Part shown: piece after piece, positions 1 through 7,404 of the stretch
Position numbering within the stretch: the stretch's first letter is position 1
Layout: each line of letters opens with the position of its first letter
From: Akkermansiaceae bacterium UBA1506
GTDB lineage: Bacteria > Verrucomicrobiota > Verrucomicrobiia > Verrucomicrobiales > DEV007
DNA length: 28,912 nucleotides
NCBI GenBank assembly: GCA_002323995.1
Contig: DCQY01000067.1
Coordinates: 1 to 28,912 of the forward strand
Reading direction: 5' to 3'
The notes under the pieces: model-generated
Seen by the model: only the letters and a program-made list of their open reading frames with translations
Databases searched by the model: none
Told to the model about the DNA's origin: nothing
Made by a program: the position numbers and the translations under genes

Positions 1-248
1 CCTTTGCGACGTTTGAACTTGAAAGCGATCACTTTCTTGTCGCGAAATTGTTCAACAACCTTGGCGGTCACAGAAGCACCATCAATGAAGGGAGCGCCTA
101 CCTTAAGGTCAGAACCATCGCCGGAGGCCAACACCTCTTCAAACTTTACCGTGTCGCCGATTTCGGCATCGAGCTTTTCAACGTCGATCTTGTCGCCGGA
201 CTCGACACGATATTGTTTGCCACCGGTTTTAAAAATTGCGTATGCCAT
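1..248 (-). CDS. rplU: 50S ribosomal protein L21, N-terminal part (runs off the left edge)
   Basis: Reading the minus strand from an ATG at 248 gives 82 codons beginning MAYAIFKTGGKQYRVESGDK, the characteristic N-terminus of bacterial L21 (the KTGGKQY block and a following VEKLDAEIGD-type segment). The visible part also ends in the basic FKFKRRK stretch typical of the region that contacts 23S rRNA. About 20 C-terminal residues are expected beyond the window edge. L21 is a structural protein of the 50S subunit and in most bacteria is followed by rpmA (L27), which would lie outside the window. The upstream gap of 75 bases to the Aas-like gene shows no strong Shine-Dalgarno sequence. I cannot tell whether rplU has its own promoter or is read from the gene upstream. 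Identification is confident. Confidence 0.95.
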   Translation of the reverse strand, partial: MAYAIFKTGGKQYRVESGDKIDVEKLDAEIGDTVKFEEVLASGDGSDLKVGAPFIDGASVTAKVVEQFRDKKVIAFKFKRRK

Positions 249-323
249 CGTTCTGAACTGCTTTGAGGGCGGGGAATTTGCCACCAGTCCACCGGATCGG
301 CAAGCGGTTTTTTTTAAAACGAA

Positions 324-2183
324 TCAAGGGCTTTTTTTTGCCCGTTCCTGAGGGACAGATTCGGTAGCTGAGAATCTTAAAAAGCCCTGTCTGTCCAACT
401 CGGCTTGCTCCGGCCCGTCGAGCCAGAGCCCTTGTATTTCATCGGCTAAAACCGGATCGAAGCGCATCTGAATTCCCGCCCCTTTGACTCGAACCGCTAT
501 CCCGGGAAGAAACCGACCCACCGAGCCGAGTAACCGGCCGATTTGAATTTGGTGATGAGACGTTGAGGGATAATTTGGGTCCGGCCGACTCATGGTAGCG
601 ACTCTACCGTGGCTCGACCAGGCCCTGCACAGAGGAATTCCAAGCTCGGCCTCCCATTGCTTGATCTCTCTTTGAAGAACGGGGCCGAAAAGCAGAGCAT
701 ACTTTAGCATCTTTCCGCCGACGGGCTCACCGAGTCCGGCGTAGAAACAACTCGAGCCCGACAACAGAGTGACTTCCTGCTCGTTCAAAGCCTCCTTCAG
801 GAGTCCAATTTCTTCTCGCAGAGAGAACGATCTCGCCACCACCTTGCCTTTCCCAAGTAATGGGGTCCAGCAAGCGAGCGTTAAACCCTCGGGAACAGAT
901 AGTGAATCCTCACTAAAAACGACATCATGACGCCGGACAAAATCAGCGGCCCCCACCTGAACCGCATTTCGATGCAGATTAGTCGATGAAAGGAGGATTG
1001 GAGGTTCCCCCGCTATAGGAACTAATCCAACCGCCTTGCGACTGAATTCACGATTGTTCAGATCAAGCCGCCAGCAGGTCAACCACGCCGGTTCTATTTT
1101 AGCCCTCAGTCTTTCCATTAAACCCGTCGTAGAACCCTGAATGGAAACCAGCGATTTCATGTCGATAAAGGAGCCTGCGTCCTCTCCCCAGAAATCTTTC
1201 AGGTGCGGCATGAATGCCCGCGAGGTGATTACTGTTTTCACTCCGAGTGGCTTGATCGAGTGCGCCGTTTTTGCCAACTCTTCCTGATCAATCGTGAAAG
1301 GAAGATTTACCGGGGTCTTATCTGCGAGAAATAGCCCAAGGTTAATCACTGCGTTCATTGGCCCGGGCGGAAGCATTACCCCAATAAAATCACTCTCGTC
1401 GGGCGGATGATTCATCCACCGTCTCGAAATTGCGGTCGCCATTCCTAGAGTCTGGGATCGCGTCCAGACTCTCGGACCTTTCTTCCCATACTCCACGAAA
1501 AGAGGCCTCCGTTTATTTTTCTTCAACGATCGAATGACTGCTTTCTCCAACGGAAGTTCAAAATCACGGCGTTTGGCAAAAGCCTCAACTGATTGAGCCA
1601 TAACCGCTTCACGAATCGATTCCGTGTTTGCTTCATTCGCCGACATAGCAGGCCCGTATGCCACCTGTAATGGACAGAAGAGACCATGAGGTCGTTTACT
1701 GAAAAAGCGCCCCCGCTCGAATGAGAAAATCGAGTTCCACAAGCCATCCATATAAACCGGCACCACCTGACAATCCGATTTACGGGCAATGATTTCAAAA
1801 CCCTTCTTAAATTCATCCATGACTCCGAGGCGAGTTAATCCACCTTCAGGGAAAAGACACACCATGTCTCCTGCCTTTAACGCATCGATGCTATCAGTAA
1901 TCGCTTTCTTGGCTTGTCTCGGTTGAATTGGGATGACTCCAAACATTTTTAGAAACCACCCAATTGCCTTAATCTGGGTATATCTTGCTAACACCACAAA
2001 GCGAATTGGACGGGGAGAAGTTAGGTAAAGGACAAAAGAATCGATATAACTCACATGATTCCCAAGCAGAAGCACGCCTCCCTTCATCGGCACATTACCG
2101 ACACCAACCCGGCGAAGCCGGTAGAAAAACTTCATCCAAGGAAGCAGAAGAATCTTTAAGAACCATTGTGCCAACCACGTCAT
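324..2183 (-). CDS. Aas-like fusion: PlsC-type acyltransferase plus degenerate acyl-ACP synthetase half
   Basis: This 619-residue protein has an N-terminal PlsC-type acyltransferase domain (about residues 15-205) with the catalytic HX4D motif at H43-D48 (NHVSYID) and the substrate-binding FPEGGLTR block at 111-118. The remaining part resembles the AMP-binding half of Aas (2-acylglycerophosphoethanolamine acyltransferase/acyl-ACP synthetase), but key motifs are missing. At about 395-409 the phosphate-binding loop usually found between a 'LLSS' strand and an 'HRN' helix is absent (LLSSTNLHRN). The adenylate-site and hinge motifs near 522 and 600 are not recognisable, and the protein ends where the C-terminal lid should start. 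E. coli Aas is 719 residues. It overlaps the upstream LplT-like gene by 4 bases, matching the usual lplT-aas pairing for lysophospholipid import and reacylation at the inner membrane. Acyltransferase activity looks intact. Synthetase activity is inferred lost. Confidence 0.85.
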   Translation of the reverse strand: MTWLAQWFLKILLLPWMKFFYRLRRVGVGNVPMKGGVLLLGNHVSYIDSFVLYLTSPRPIRFVVLARYTQIKAIGWFLKMFGVIPIQPRQAKKAITDSIDALKAGDMVCLFPEGGLTRLGVMDEFKKGFEIIARKSDCQVVPVYMDGLWNSIFSFERGRFFSKRPHGLFCPLQVAYGPAMSANEANTESIREAVMAQSVEAFAKRRDFELPLEKAVIRSLKKNKRRPLFVEYGKKGPRVWTRSQTLGMATAISRRWMNHPPDESDFIGVMLPPGPMNAVINLGLFLADKTPVNLPFTIDQEELAKTAHSIKPLGVKTVITSRAFMPHLKDFWGEDAGSFIDMKSLVSIQGSTTGLMERLRAKIEPAWLTCWRLDLNNREFSRKAVGLVPIAGEPPILLSSTNLHRNAVQVGAADFVRRHDVVFSEDSLSVPEGLTLACWTPLLGKGKVVARSFSLREEIGLLKEALNEQEVTLLSGSSCFYAGLGEPVGGKMLKYALLFGPVLQREIKQWEAELGIPLCRAWSSHGRVATMSRPDPNYPSTSHHQIQIGRLLGSVGRFLPGIAVRVKGAGIQMRFDPVLADEIQGLWLDGPEQAELDRQGFLRFSATESVPQERAKKSP

Positions 2184-3487
2184 TTAGAGTTGGGAGCATC
2201 AGTTGTGAGAAAGCGTGAGAGGATCACTCCTACCACAATTAAAAAAGGAACCATCACAAGAATCTGACCGGAAGGGTCTATCGAAATCTTATCGAGGGTG
2301 AAACCCACCATCACGGCGACGACCCCTGAAAAAGAAGTCATCAAGTTCAGCGCGGAAATAATTCGCGCACGGCGATCTTCTTCCGCGAGGTCCTGCAACC
2401 AAGCATTCAAGGGGACGACATAGAATCCACTAGCAAATCCCATAAGACTGAGACTCAAATTCCACAACAACGAACCCGGTGAATATAATCCAACACCGAC
2501 CAGTGCTAATGCCATGCCGAACCCGCCGAAAGGAGCAATCGGTAGACGAATCCGTTTACGCGAGAGCAGTGAAACGATAGTGCTTCCCACGATTAATCCA
2601 CCACCAACCCAGGTCAACATCTCCGCAGTCGCCTCCATCCGACCGGCTTGGCCGGCATCAGGATAAAGCTGCTTTGCGAAATTTACAAAAATGACACCCA
2701 TGTAGTTTGCTACAAACCAATAGGATGTGATAAACAACGCCACTGTTCGCAACCGGCGTTGAGCGAACAATTGGCGGAGGTGTAGAAAGTGCCGAACCCA
2801 GACACCTCGAGTGAATTTTTCCCTAGGATACGACGGTGTTTTCTCAACGAACCAACCGATTATTAGGGCAACGAGGCAAGCCCCGCCGACCCAATACATC
2901 GGAACTAGAGCGGCCTGCCAACCGTTCTCGGGAATGACACCGTTGAGTTTATTGAACGCCTCTAAACGGCCGTCAAACCATCGACCCGCCAGCAACATGC
3001 CTCCGAGGATCCCAACCATGGTCAACATGGACATAAGCCCGTTCGCAAATCCCAAGCGCTCTGATCCAACGATCTCTTTGAGAATCCCCTGCTTCGCCGG
3101 AGAGAAGATTGTCGATTGAACGGCCAACAGGAAATAACCAAAGATTGCGACCTCAACGGATCTCATTATCACGGCCCCGGTGACCATCACGAAAAGAACG
3201 AGCTGGAAAAGTAAACTACCGAAAATCACGTCTCGCTTCGAAAAGCGGTCTGACAAGTATCCTGCTACCGGCGCCAGTAAAATAAAAGGCAGTGGAATCA
3301 TCACGAAAAGGATATATTGAATATTCTCTCCCACTGGCGTGCCAGCCGCCACAGCCATAGCGAGCCCCGTTAGAACCAGTTTCACAAAGTTATCGTTAAA
3401 CGCGTTCTGCGCCTGAACGATCAAGACGGCTGTAAGCGACCCCCAGGAACGTTTACTAACAGTGAAATTGGAGTCAGTTTCTGACAT
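2180..3487 (-). CDS. lplT: LplT-like lysophospholipid transporter, MFS family
   Basis: The 435-residue protein is strongly hydrophobic with about 12 membrane segments. It carries the MFS loop 2-3 signature LSDRFSKRD near residues 78-86 and an N-terminal AQNAFNDNF segment typical of LplT and the transporter part of Aas-type fusions. In E. coli, LplT flips lysophospholipids such as lyso-PE across the inner membrane so that Aas can reacylate them. Here the next gene downstream is an Aas-like acyltransferase whose start overlaps this stop by 4 bases, so coupled translation is likely. The ATG at 3487 is the first plausible start. A purine-rich GAGGAGG lies about 20 bases upstream, too far for a standard ribosome binding site. 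The family is clear. The exact substrate is inferred from the neighbour. Confidence 0.85.
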   Translation of the reverse strand: MSETDSNFTVSKRSWGSLTAVLIVQAQNAFNDNFVKLVLTGLAMAVAAGTPVGENIQYILFVMIPLPFILLAPVAGYLSDRFSKRDVIFGSLLFQLVLFVMVTGAVIMRSVEVAIFGYFLLAVQSTIFSPAKQGILKEIVGSERLGFANGLMSMLTMVGILGGMLLAGRWFDGRLEAFNKLNGVIPENGWQAALVPMYWVGGACLVALIIGWFVEKTPSYPREKFTRGVWVRHFLHLRQLFAQRRLRTVALFITSYWFVANYMGVIFVNFAKQLYPDAGQAGRMEATAEMLTWVGGGLIVGSTIVSLLSRKRIRLPIAPFGGFGMALALVGVGLYSPGSLLWNLSLSLMGFASGFYVVPLNAWLQDLAEEDRRARIISALNLMTSFSGVVAVMVGFTLDKISIDPSGQILVMVPFLIVVGVILSRFLTTDAPNSK

Positions 3488-3546
3488 GCTACTTTCTGTA
3501 ACGAATTCCTCCTCTAATCGCGAATCGATTATTGATTAATTCATAA

Positions 3547-4302
3547 TCACTTCAGTCGATAGAAGCCCATTGCTTGAATTACTGAGGCCCAGCGACCTCC
3601 CCATCTTCCATTATAGGGCCTCTTGGGAGTCATCGTGCGCCACCCATGCTTCAGACCTTCCTCAGCCAAACGATTACCAGGGTGAATCATAACCCCGTTT
3701 TCCGCGATCGAGAGAAGCGGTATATCAGCTGAACTATCAGAGTATGCCCACGTGTTGGCCAGCATTTCTCCCTCACCAGAAATCAACGCCCGCTCGCGCA
3801 TCGCTACAATTTTCGCCTCGCACTTATTGTTAGGGCCCAGGATCCTCGGTAACATTGGCATGGTATCTTCCACCGTCATTTCGGTTCCGATATGATGATC
3901 GAACCCCAGCTTCTTCGAGATTCCTGCCAGATAAAAGTCAGGACTAGCGCTGTTTAAAATTAAGGTCCGCCCTTCCTCCCGGTGACGCTCCACCTCCGCG
4001 ACCACCTCCGGATAGAGAGCCTTATCGAAATCACTTTCGAGGAACTCCTTCACATACCGCTCAAGAGTCTCTTTTTTCATTCCGACGAGATAGCTCGCGA
4101 ACACCCGCTTCATCATCCTCAAATTAAAGATCTTCAGCGCTGCGAGTGGCAGACTGACCAAAAACCAAGCTAGATAAATTCGACGCCAGCCTTCCTGCTG
4201 CAGCACGTAGTTACAAAACAACGCCTGCGTGTCGAAAGGCAGTATGGTGTGGTCGAGGTCAAACAAAGCGTATCCACGCGGCATAACAGAAGATAAACGC
4301 AT
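3547..4302 (-). CDS. HAD superfamily (subfamily IB) phosphatase-like hydrolase
   Basis: The 251-residue protein shows the HAD motifs in order: DLDHT at 15-19 (nucleophile D15, acid D17), a motif-II serine in NSASPDF (117-123), and the motif-IV acidic block YSDSSADIP at 187-195, with a helical cap between. This is the SerB-like IB group that includes phosphoserine phosphatase and the HAD domains sometimes fused to PlsC acyltransferases. A hydrophobic stretch near residues 43-58 may associate with the membrane. It lies 59 bases upstream of the lplT-like gene on the same strand, so a role in phospholipid or lysophospholipid turnover is a reasonable inference but is not shown by the sequence. Two starts are possible, ATG 4302 and ATG 4284 (MPRGYALFDLD). 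The shorter one begins closer to the HAD core. Confidence 0.85.
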   Translation of the reverse strand: MRLSSVMPRGYALFDLDHTILPFDTQALFCNYVLQQEGWRRIYLAWFLVSLPLAALKIFNLRMMKRVFASYLVGMKKETLERYVKEFLESDFDKALYPEVVAEVERHREEGRTLILNSASPDFYLAGISKKLGFDHHIGTEMTVEDTMPMLPRILGPNNKCEAKIVAMRERALISGEGEMLANTWAYSDSSADIPLLSIAENGVMIHPGNRLAEEGLKHGWRTMTPKRPYNGRWGGRWASVIQAMGFYRLK

Positions 4303-4336
4303 CCGGCAATTGTGCTACCCCATGACATTCATGAAA

Positions 4337-4354
4337 TTTGCATTAGCATTTGCA
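4337..4354. repeat. Three tandem TTTGCA/TTAGCA hexamers in a divergent promoter region
   Basis: TTTGCA, TTAGCA and TTTGCA follow each other without a gap between the divergent HAD and unknown-protein genes. The third copy could serve as a -35 element for the rightward gene. It could be a regulator site or chance. Confidence 0.4.
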
Positions 4355-4377
4355 CCCCCAAACTTTACTGGCACAAT
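4349..4377 (+). promoter_or_regulatory. Candidate sigma-70-type promoter for the unknown gene pair
   Basis: TTTGCA (4349-4354) is separated by exactly 17 bases from CACAAT (4372-4377). Each box matches 4 of 6 consensus positions. Transcription would begin around 4384-4386, about 43 bases before the ATG at 4429. This is a pattern match only. Confidence 0.35.
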
Positions 4378-4428
4378 CCTCCATGCCTACTGGAGTTAAT
4401 TCAGTGAACCCCGCTCCTTCCTGCCGCC

Positions 4429-5010
4429 ATGAAAGCTTTCGAAATTTTCCAGAAAATCACTCCTGAAACCACTCGGTCTGTTTTTCAATTTCTCCGCGAC
4501 GAGCAACGCGATGTCTACGTCGCCTCCCTCTCTTCTCTTGCCTCTAACCGTAAGCTGCGACCCATTTTTATCCAAAGAAAGCCGGCAACTGACCAGATCG
4601 AATGGCTCGCTAAAAACGTCAAGCTTCGCGGATCCGCTGAAATTGCTGACCATGTGATGCAGTTGTGGCTCATGAAGGCTCATCAAGACGTCCTTGTTCA
4701 GTTTCTCGACGGAGTCGGCATCGAGCACGACGGGGAAGGAGCTGCTGAGGATCTCCCCGAAGAACTCAATGCCAAAAAGGTCAAATCTACGATCGATAAA
4801 CTGCTTAAGGAGCATAATCCGGAAGTGGTGAAGATTTACCTCAACGTATTTCAGCTGCAGCGCTCCAATGGTTGGGACGCGATCTCTGATATTATCGCTG
4901 CAACCCCGGCCCTCCAATTTGGAGTCGAAGAAGCTTCGGAGCCTGCACCCGAACCTGAGCCAGCCGAGGATAAGAAAGACGAAGCACCTGCCGCTGACGA
5001 AGAAGAATAG
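4429..5010 (+). CDS. Conserved-looking protein of unknown function with acidic C-terminal tail
   Basis: The 193-residue protein has no membrane segment or signal peptide and looks mostly helical. Residues 1-160 form a compact domain, with notable blocks FQFLRDEQRDVY (19-30), LWLMKAHQDVLVQFLDGVGIEHDGEG and a following DLPEEL. The last 30 or so residues are a low-complexity Glu/Pro/Ala tail. I recall similar 'W...FLD-gI-Hd-eG' proteins of unknown role in several phyla, but I cannot assign a function. It is followed after 8 bases by the 92-residue coiled-coil gene, so the two are probably co-transcribed, and they converge on a sigma-factor gene. Its codon use looks like its neighbours. The acidic tail could mediate contact with a basic partner or nucleic-acid-binding protein, which is speculation. 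Confidence 0.8.
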   Translation: MKAFEIFQKITPETTRSVFQFLRDEQRDVYVASLSSLASNRKLRPIFIQRKPATDQIEWLAKNVKLRGSAEIADHVMQLWLMKAHQDVLVQFLDGVGIEHDGEGAAEDLPEELNAKKVKSTIDKLLKEHNPEVVKIYLNVFQLQRSNGWDAISDIIAATPALQFGVEEASEPAPEPEPAEDKKDEAPAADEEE

Positions 5011-5018
5011 TTTCTGCC

Positions 5019-5297
5019 ATGAAAAGCGCCTACGAACTTGCCATGGAACGGCTCAATCAGTCTGAGCCAAAGATAAAGCTGACCGACGAACAGCGCGAGC
5101 AACTCGCTGCTATCGACGAAAAGTTCAAGGCCAAGATCGCGGAGCGTGAGCTCTTTCTGACAGATCTGATTAAGAAGGCGACCGCGGAGGGCAACTTCGT
5201 TGAGTTGCAGGAACTGGAGACTCAGAAGACCCGCGAGATCGCTTCCCTCAAAGAAGATTGCGAATCCGAAAAAGAGCGCATTCGCTCAAGCGGATAA
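5019..5297 (+). CDS. Small charged coiled-coil protein of unknown function
   Basis: The 92-residue protein begins MKSAYELAMERLN and is almost entirely charged helix: LTDEQREQLAAIDEKFKAKI, then a long E/K/L-rich segment to the C-terminus, consistent with a coiled coil. There is no signal peptide, membrane segment or Cys. It starts 8 bases after the preceding stop (the intervening bases include TTTCTGCC, not a good Shine-Dalgarno sequence), suggesting co-transcription and possibly translational coupling. The stop codon TAA ends at 5297, exactly where the convergent sigma-factor stop begins. I recall proteins with a similar start in Verrucomicrobia and related phyla, with no known function. A structural or chaperone-like partner of the upstream gene is possible but not demonstrated. 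Confidence 0.75.
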   Translation: MKSAYELAMERLNQSEPKIKLTDEQREQLAAIDEKFKAKIAERELFLTDLIKKATAEGNFVELQELETQKTREIASLKEDCESEKERIRSSG

Positions 5298-5978
5298 TCA
5301 GACGAACTCTTTCTTAAGCGATTCGATCTCTTTTTTTATGAGCCGTCCGACGCGGTGTTTCGCGAGGTAGACTTGCGACTGGCTCACGCCAAGCTCTTTT
5401 TTTACCTGCGAAGTGTCCCACTCCTTGATGACATAGGCATCAAAGATCTGGAACTGCTTGGGTGACACTAACTTCTTCACCCGTTCGATAGCTACCTGCG
5501 AGAGGTTTGCCATCCATTCGTTTTCCCACATACGCTCGAGAACCTCTTCACCGTCTTCTCCGACCATTCGATCCACTGTCGCCGTATCGCGAGTTCCCCC
5601 TTCACCATCCGGACTCCCCCCAGCCTGAGCGTTGGCTGCCGGATTGCGCTGTTTCTTACGGAACTGATCAGCAATTCTCCAGCGGGTAATATTCATCAGC
5701 CATGTCTTAAATGAACCTTTGTCCGGATCATATTTCTGTCCCTTCTTCCACTGCTTCGCCACCGAAAGCACCGTTTCCTGAACGACGTCAAAGGCTTCAT
5801 CATGGCTCAATCCCGACTTAGTCGAAATGCTGTAGATTAATCGCCAGTATGTCTGGTAGAACTCATCCCAGGTGCGCTGATCCTCCCAATCGGCAAGGCG
5901 CTCAATTAAGCTCATGCGCGTGCGGGCAAATTCTTCCTTCACCTCATCTTTCGCGGCGGGATCTTGAGTGGGTTCCAT
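5298..5978 (-). CDS. RNA polymerase sigma factor, sigma-70 family, ECF-like
   Basis: The 226-residue protein has a region-2 domain (about residues 27-112) with AFDVVQETVLSVAK and the DNA-melting segment GSFKTWLMNITRWRIADQFRKK, then a Gly/Asp-rich linker (115-145), then a region-4 helix-turn-helix (about 165-215) with LGVSQSQVYLAKHRVGRLIKKE. This two-domain layout without regions 1 and 3 is ECF-like. Its wording resembles the sigma factors expanded in Planctomycetes and Verrucomicrobia. No anti-sigma factor is recognisable next to it. The adjacent unknown genes lack membrane segments, so they are not typical anti-sigma factors. Its stop abuts the stop of the convergent gene, leaving no room for a terminator between them. 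Its promoter should lie within 5979-6122, where repeats occur. Confidence 0.9.
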   Translation of the reverse strand: MEPTQDPAAKDEVKEEFARTRMSLIERLADWEDQRTWDEFYQTYWRLIYSISTKSGLSHDEAFDVVQETVLSVAKQWKKGQKYDPDKGSFKTWLMNITRWRIADQFRKKQRNPAANAQAGGSPDGEGGTRDTATVDRMVGEDGEEVLERMWENEWMANLSQVAIERVKKLVSPKQFQIFDAYVIKEWDTSQVKKELGVSQSQVYLAKHRVGRLIKKEIESLKKEFV

Positions 5979-6035
5979 TTAGCGCAAAAGTCAGAGCGTA
6001 ACCGGACGCTCCCCTTGAGTCCATAACAGATTCAC

Positions 6036-6063
6036 ATCCCTACATTCCTAGATCCCTACATTC
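6036..6063. repeat. Perfect tandem 12-base direct repeat in a divergent promoter region
   Basis: ATCCCTACATTC occurs at 6036-6047 and again at 6052-6063, separated by CTAG (period 16). It lies between the sigma-factor start and the first oxidoreductase start. It may be a double operator or activator site, or a recent slippage duplication. Confidence 0.7.
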
Positions 6064-6075
6064 TTTGCCTTTGAG

Positions 6076-6091
6076 CAAGAATTCCTTCTTG
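6076..6091. promoter_or_regulatory. Inverted repeat CAAGAA-TTCC-TTCTTG upstream of the oxidoreductase genes
   Basis: CAAGAA (6076-6081) and TTCTTG (6086-6091) are perfect inverted arms with a 4-base spacer, 32 bases before the ATG at 6123. It could be an operator or a small leader hairpin. No regulator can be named. Confidence 0.35.
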
Positions 6092-6122
6092 GCAAGCTCG
6101 CCGCACCCCTTACTCTCTCGGC

Positions 6123-7373
6123 ATGATTCGAATCGGTATCGTCGGTTGTGGCCGTATTCTCGCCGCCCACCTCGAGGGATACAAAATCCTGCGGGAAGCC
6201 GGAGTCGACAATTTTAAAATTACAGCATTATGCGCGCGAAAAGCAGAGGATGCGCAGAGCTACATAAAGCGCGGTGATGGGCCACCTCAGCGTCTGCCTG
6301 TTTCCAAGATCCCCGGCGATCCACTCGCGGTAGGTGATCAATACCTGTCTGATTTTCAGCCTGAAACGGAAGTCGAAATCTACACGGACTACCGGGATCT
6401 AATTGCTTCAGAAAAAGTCGATGTAATCAACGACTTTACTATCCATAGCCTTCACCACCAGGTCGCCACTTATGCCTTTGGACAGGGTAAGCACGTTCTT
6501 TCCCAGAAACCTCTTGCCGTCTCCATGGAGGGCGCACGCCGAATGTGCGAAGAGGCTGAAGCTGCCGGCGTCACCTTTGGAGTCTTCGAAAACCTGCGCT
6601 TTGTTGAAAGTGTGCGGCATCAGCACTGGGCTTTCAGCAAAAGCGGTCCCGCCGGATCACTTCAGATGGCGGTGATGGGAAATATTGGTACGTGGTGGGC
6701 GCCCAATCTCATCGTAGCAGAAACCCCGTGGCGGCATGCCTTGGAAAACGGTGGAGGTATGGCCCTTGATCTCGGCCCTCATTTCTTCGACATGATTCGC
6801 TACATCGGAGGAAGTGAGGTCGTTTCTGTTAGCGCCAAGACGCAGATAGTGGAACCAACACGCTATCTCATGCGCAACGGGGAGCGCGTTGATCCCATTT
6901 CCTGCGATGCCGATGATACGTTTTACGCTCACTTTGAACTCGAATCGGGGGCCGCGGGTTCCATGTTCGGAAGTTGGGGTGGCCATGGCACCAATACCGT
7001 CCTCGGAGAGGGCCCAGTCTTCTACGGCACCAACGGTCGTGTTACCGGAGACAAAATCACTATTGATGGCGGAGGGATCCAGTCTCTTAAGGCCCTCTAC
7101 GAAGCCAACGCCCCTACCGAAATGAAATCGCGCCATTTCCCACTCGGCCTGACCAACGACTTTGCGTTGTCTCAGCTCGATTGGCTTCGTGCCATTGAAA
7201 AAGGAGCTCAGCCTGAATGCTCCGGCGACGAAGGTCTGCGTGACCTCGCCTGCGCCTACGCTGTCGTCGAATCTGATCAAGCGGGGCGTAAAGTCACCGT
7301 CGAAGAAGTCGAGAACGGCACGCTTCGTGCCTACCAAACACCTATCGATCAAAAATACGATCTCCTCCCTTAG
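6123..7373 (+). CDS. Gfo/Idh/MocA family NAD(P)-dependent oxidoreductase
   Basis: The 416-residue protein has an N-terminal Rossmann fold with VGCGRIL (7-13) and a large C-terminal alpha/beta domain. The usual EKP motif reads QKP at 128-130 (HVLSQKPLA). The C-terminal active-site block GGGMALDLGPHFFDMIRYIGG (210-230) carries the expected D217 and H220. The family oxidises or isomerises sugars, inositols and amino sugars using NAD(P). The substrate cannot be read from the sequence. It is followed after 31 bases by a second family member on the same strand, so the pair likely works in one sugar or polyol catabolic route. An insertion rich in Gly/Pro near 50-80 makes it longer than typical 330-380-residue relatives. 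Upstream repeats at 6036-6091 may control it. Confidence 0.9.
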   Translation: MIRIGIVGCGRILAAHLEGYKILREAGVDNFKITALCARKAEDAQSYIKRGDGPPQRLPVSKIPGDPLAVGDQYLSDFQPETEVEIYTDYRDLIASEKVDVINDFTIHSLHHQVATYAFGQGKHVLSQKPLAVSMEGARRMCEEAEAAGVTFGVFENLRFVESVRHQHWAFSKSGPAGSLQMAVMGNIGTWWAPNLIVAETPWRHALENGGGMALDLGPHFFDMIRYIGGSEVVSVSAKTQIVEPTRYLMRNGERVDPISCDADDTFYAHFELESGAAGSMFGSWGGHGTNTVLGEGPVFYGTNGRVTGDKITIDGGGIQSLKALYEANAPTEMKSRHFPLGLTNDFALSQLDWLRAIEKGAQPECSGDEGLRDLACAYAVVESDQAGRKVTVEEVENGTLRAYQTPIDQKYDLLP

Positions 7374-7404
7374 CAATTTTTGACTCGCCTGTCTCTCTTG
7401 AATT

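Noticed and set aside
324..345. Terminator from GGGC-A8-GCCC at the end of the Aas-like gene
   Set aside because: The stem is only 4 bp and overlaps the last codons. It is too weak to call.
4396..4917. 173-codon minus-strand open frame
   Set aside because: Antisense to the 193-residue unknown protein. The plus-strand frame has the better start context, a candidate promoter and a following coupled gene.
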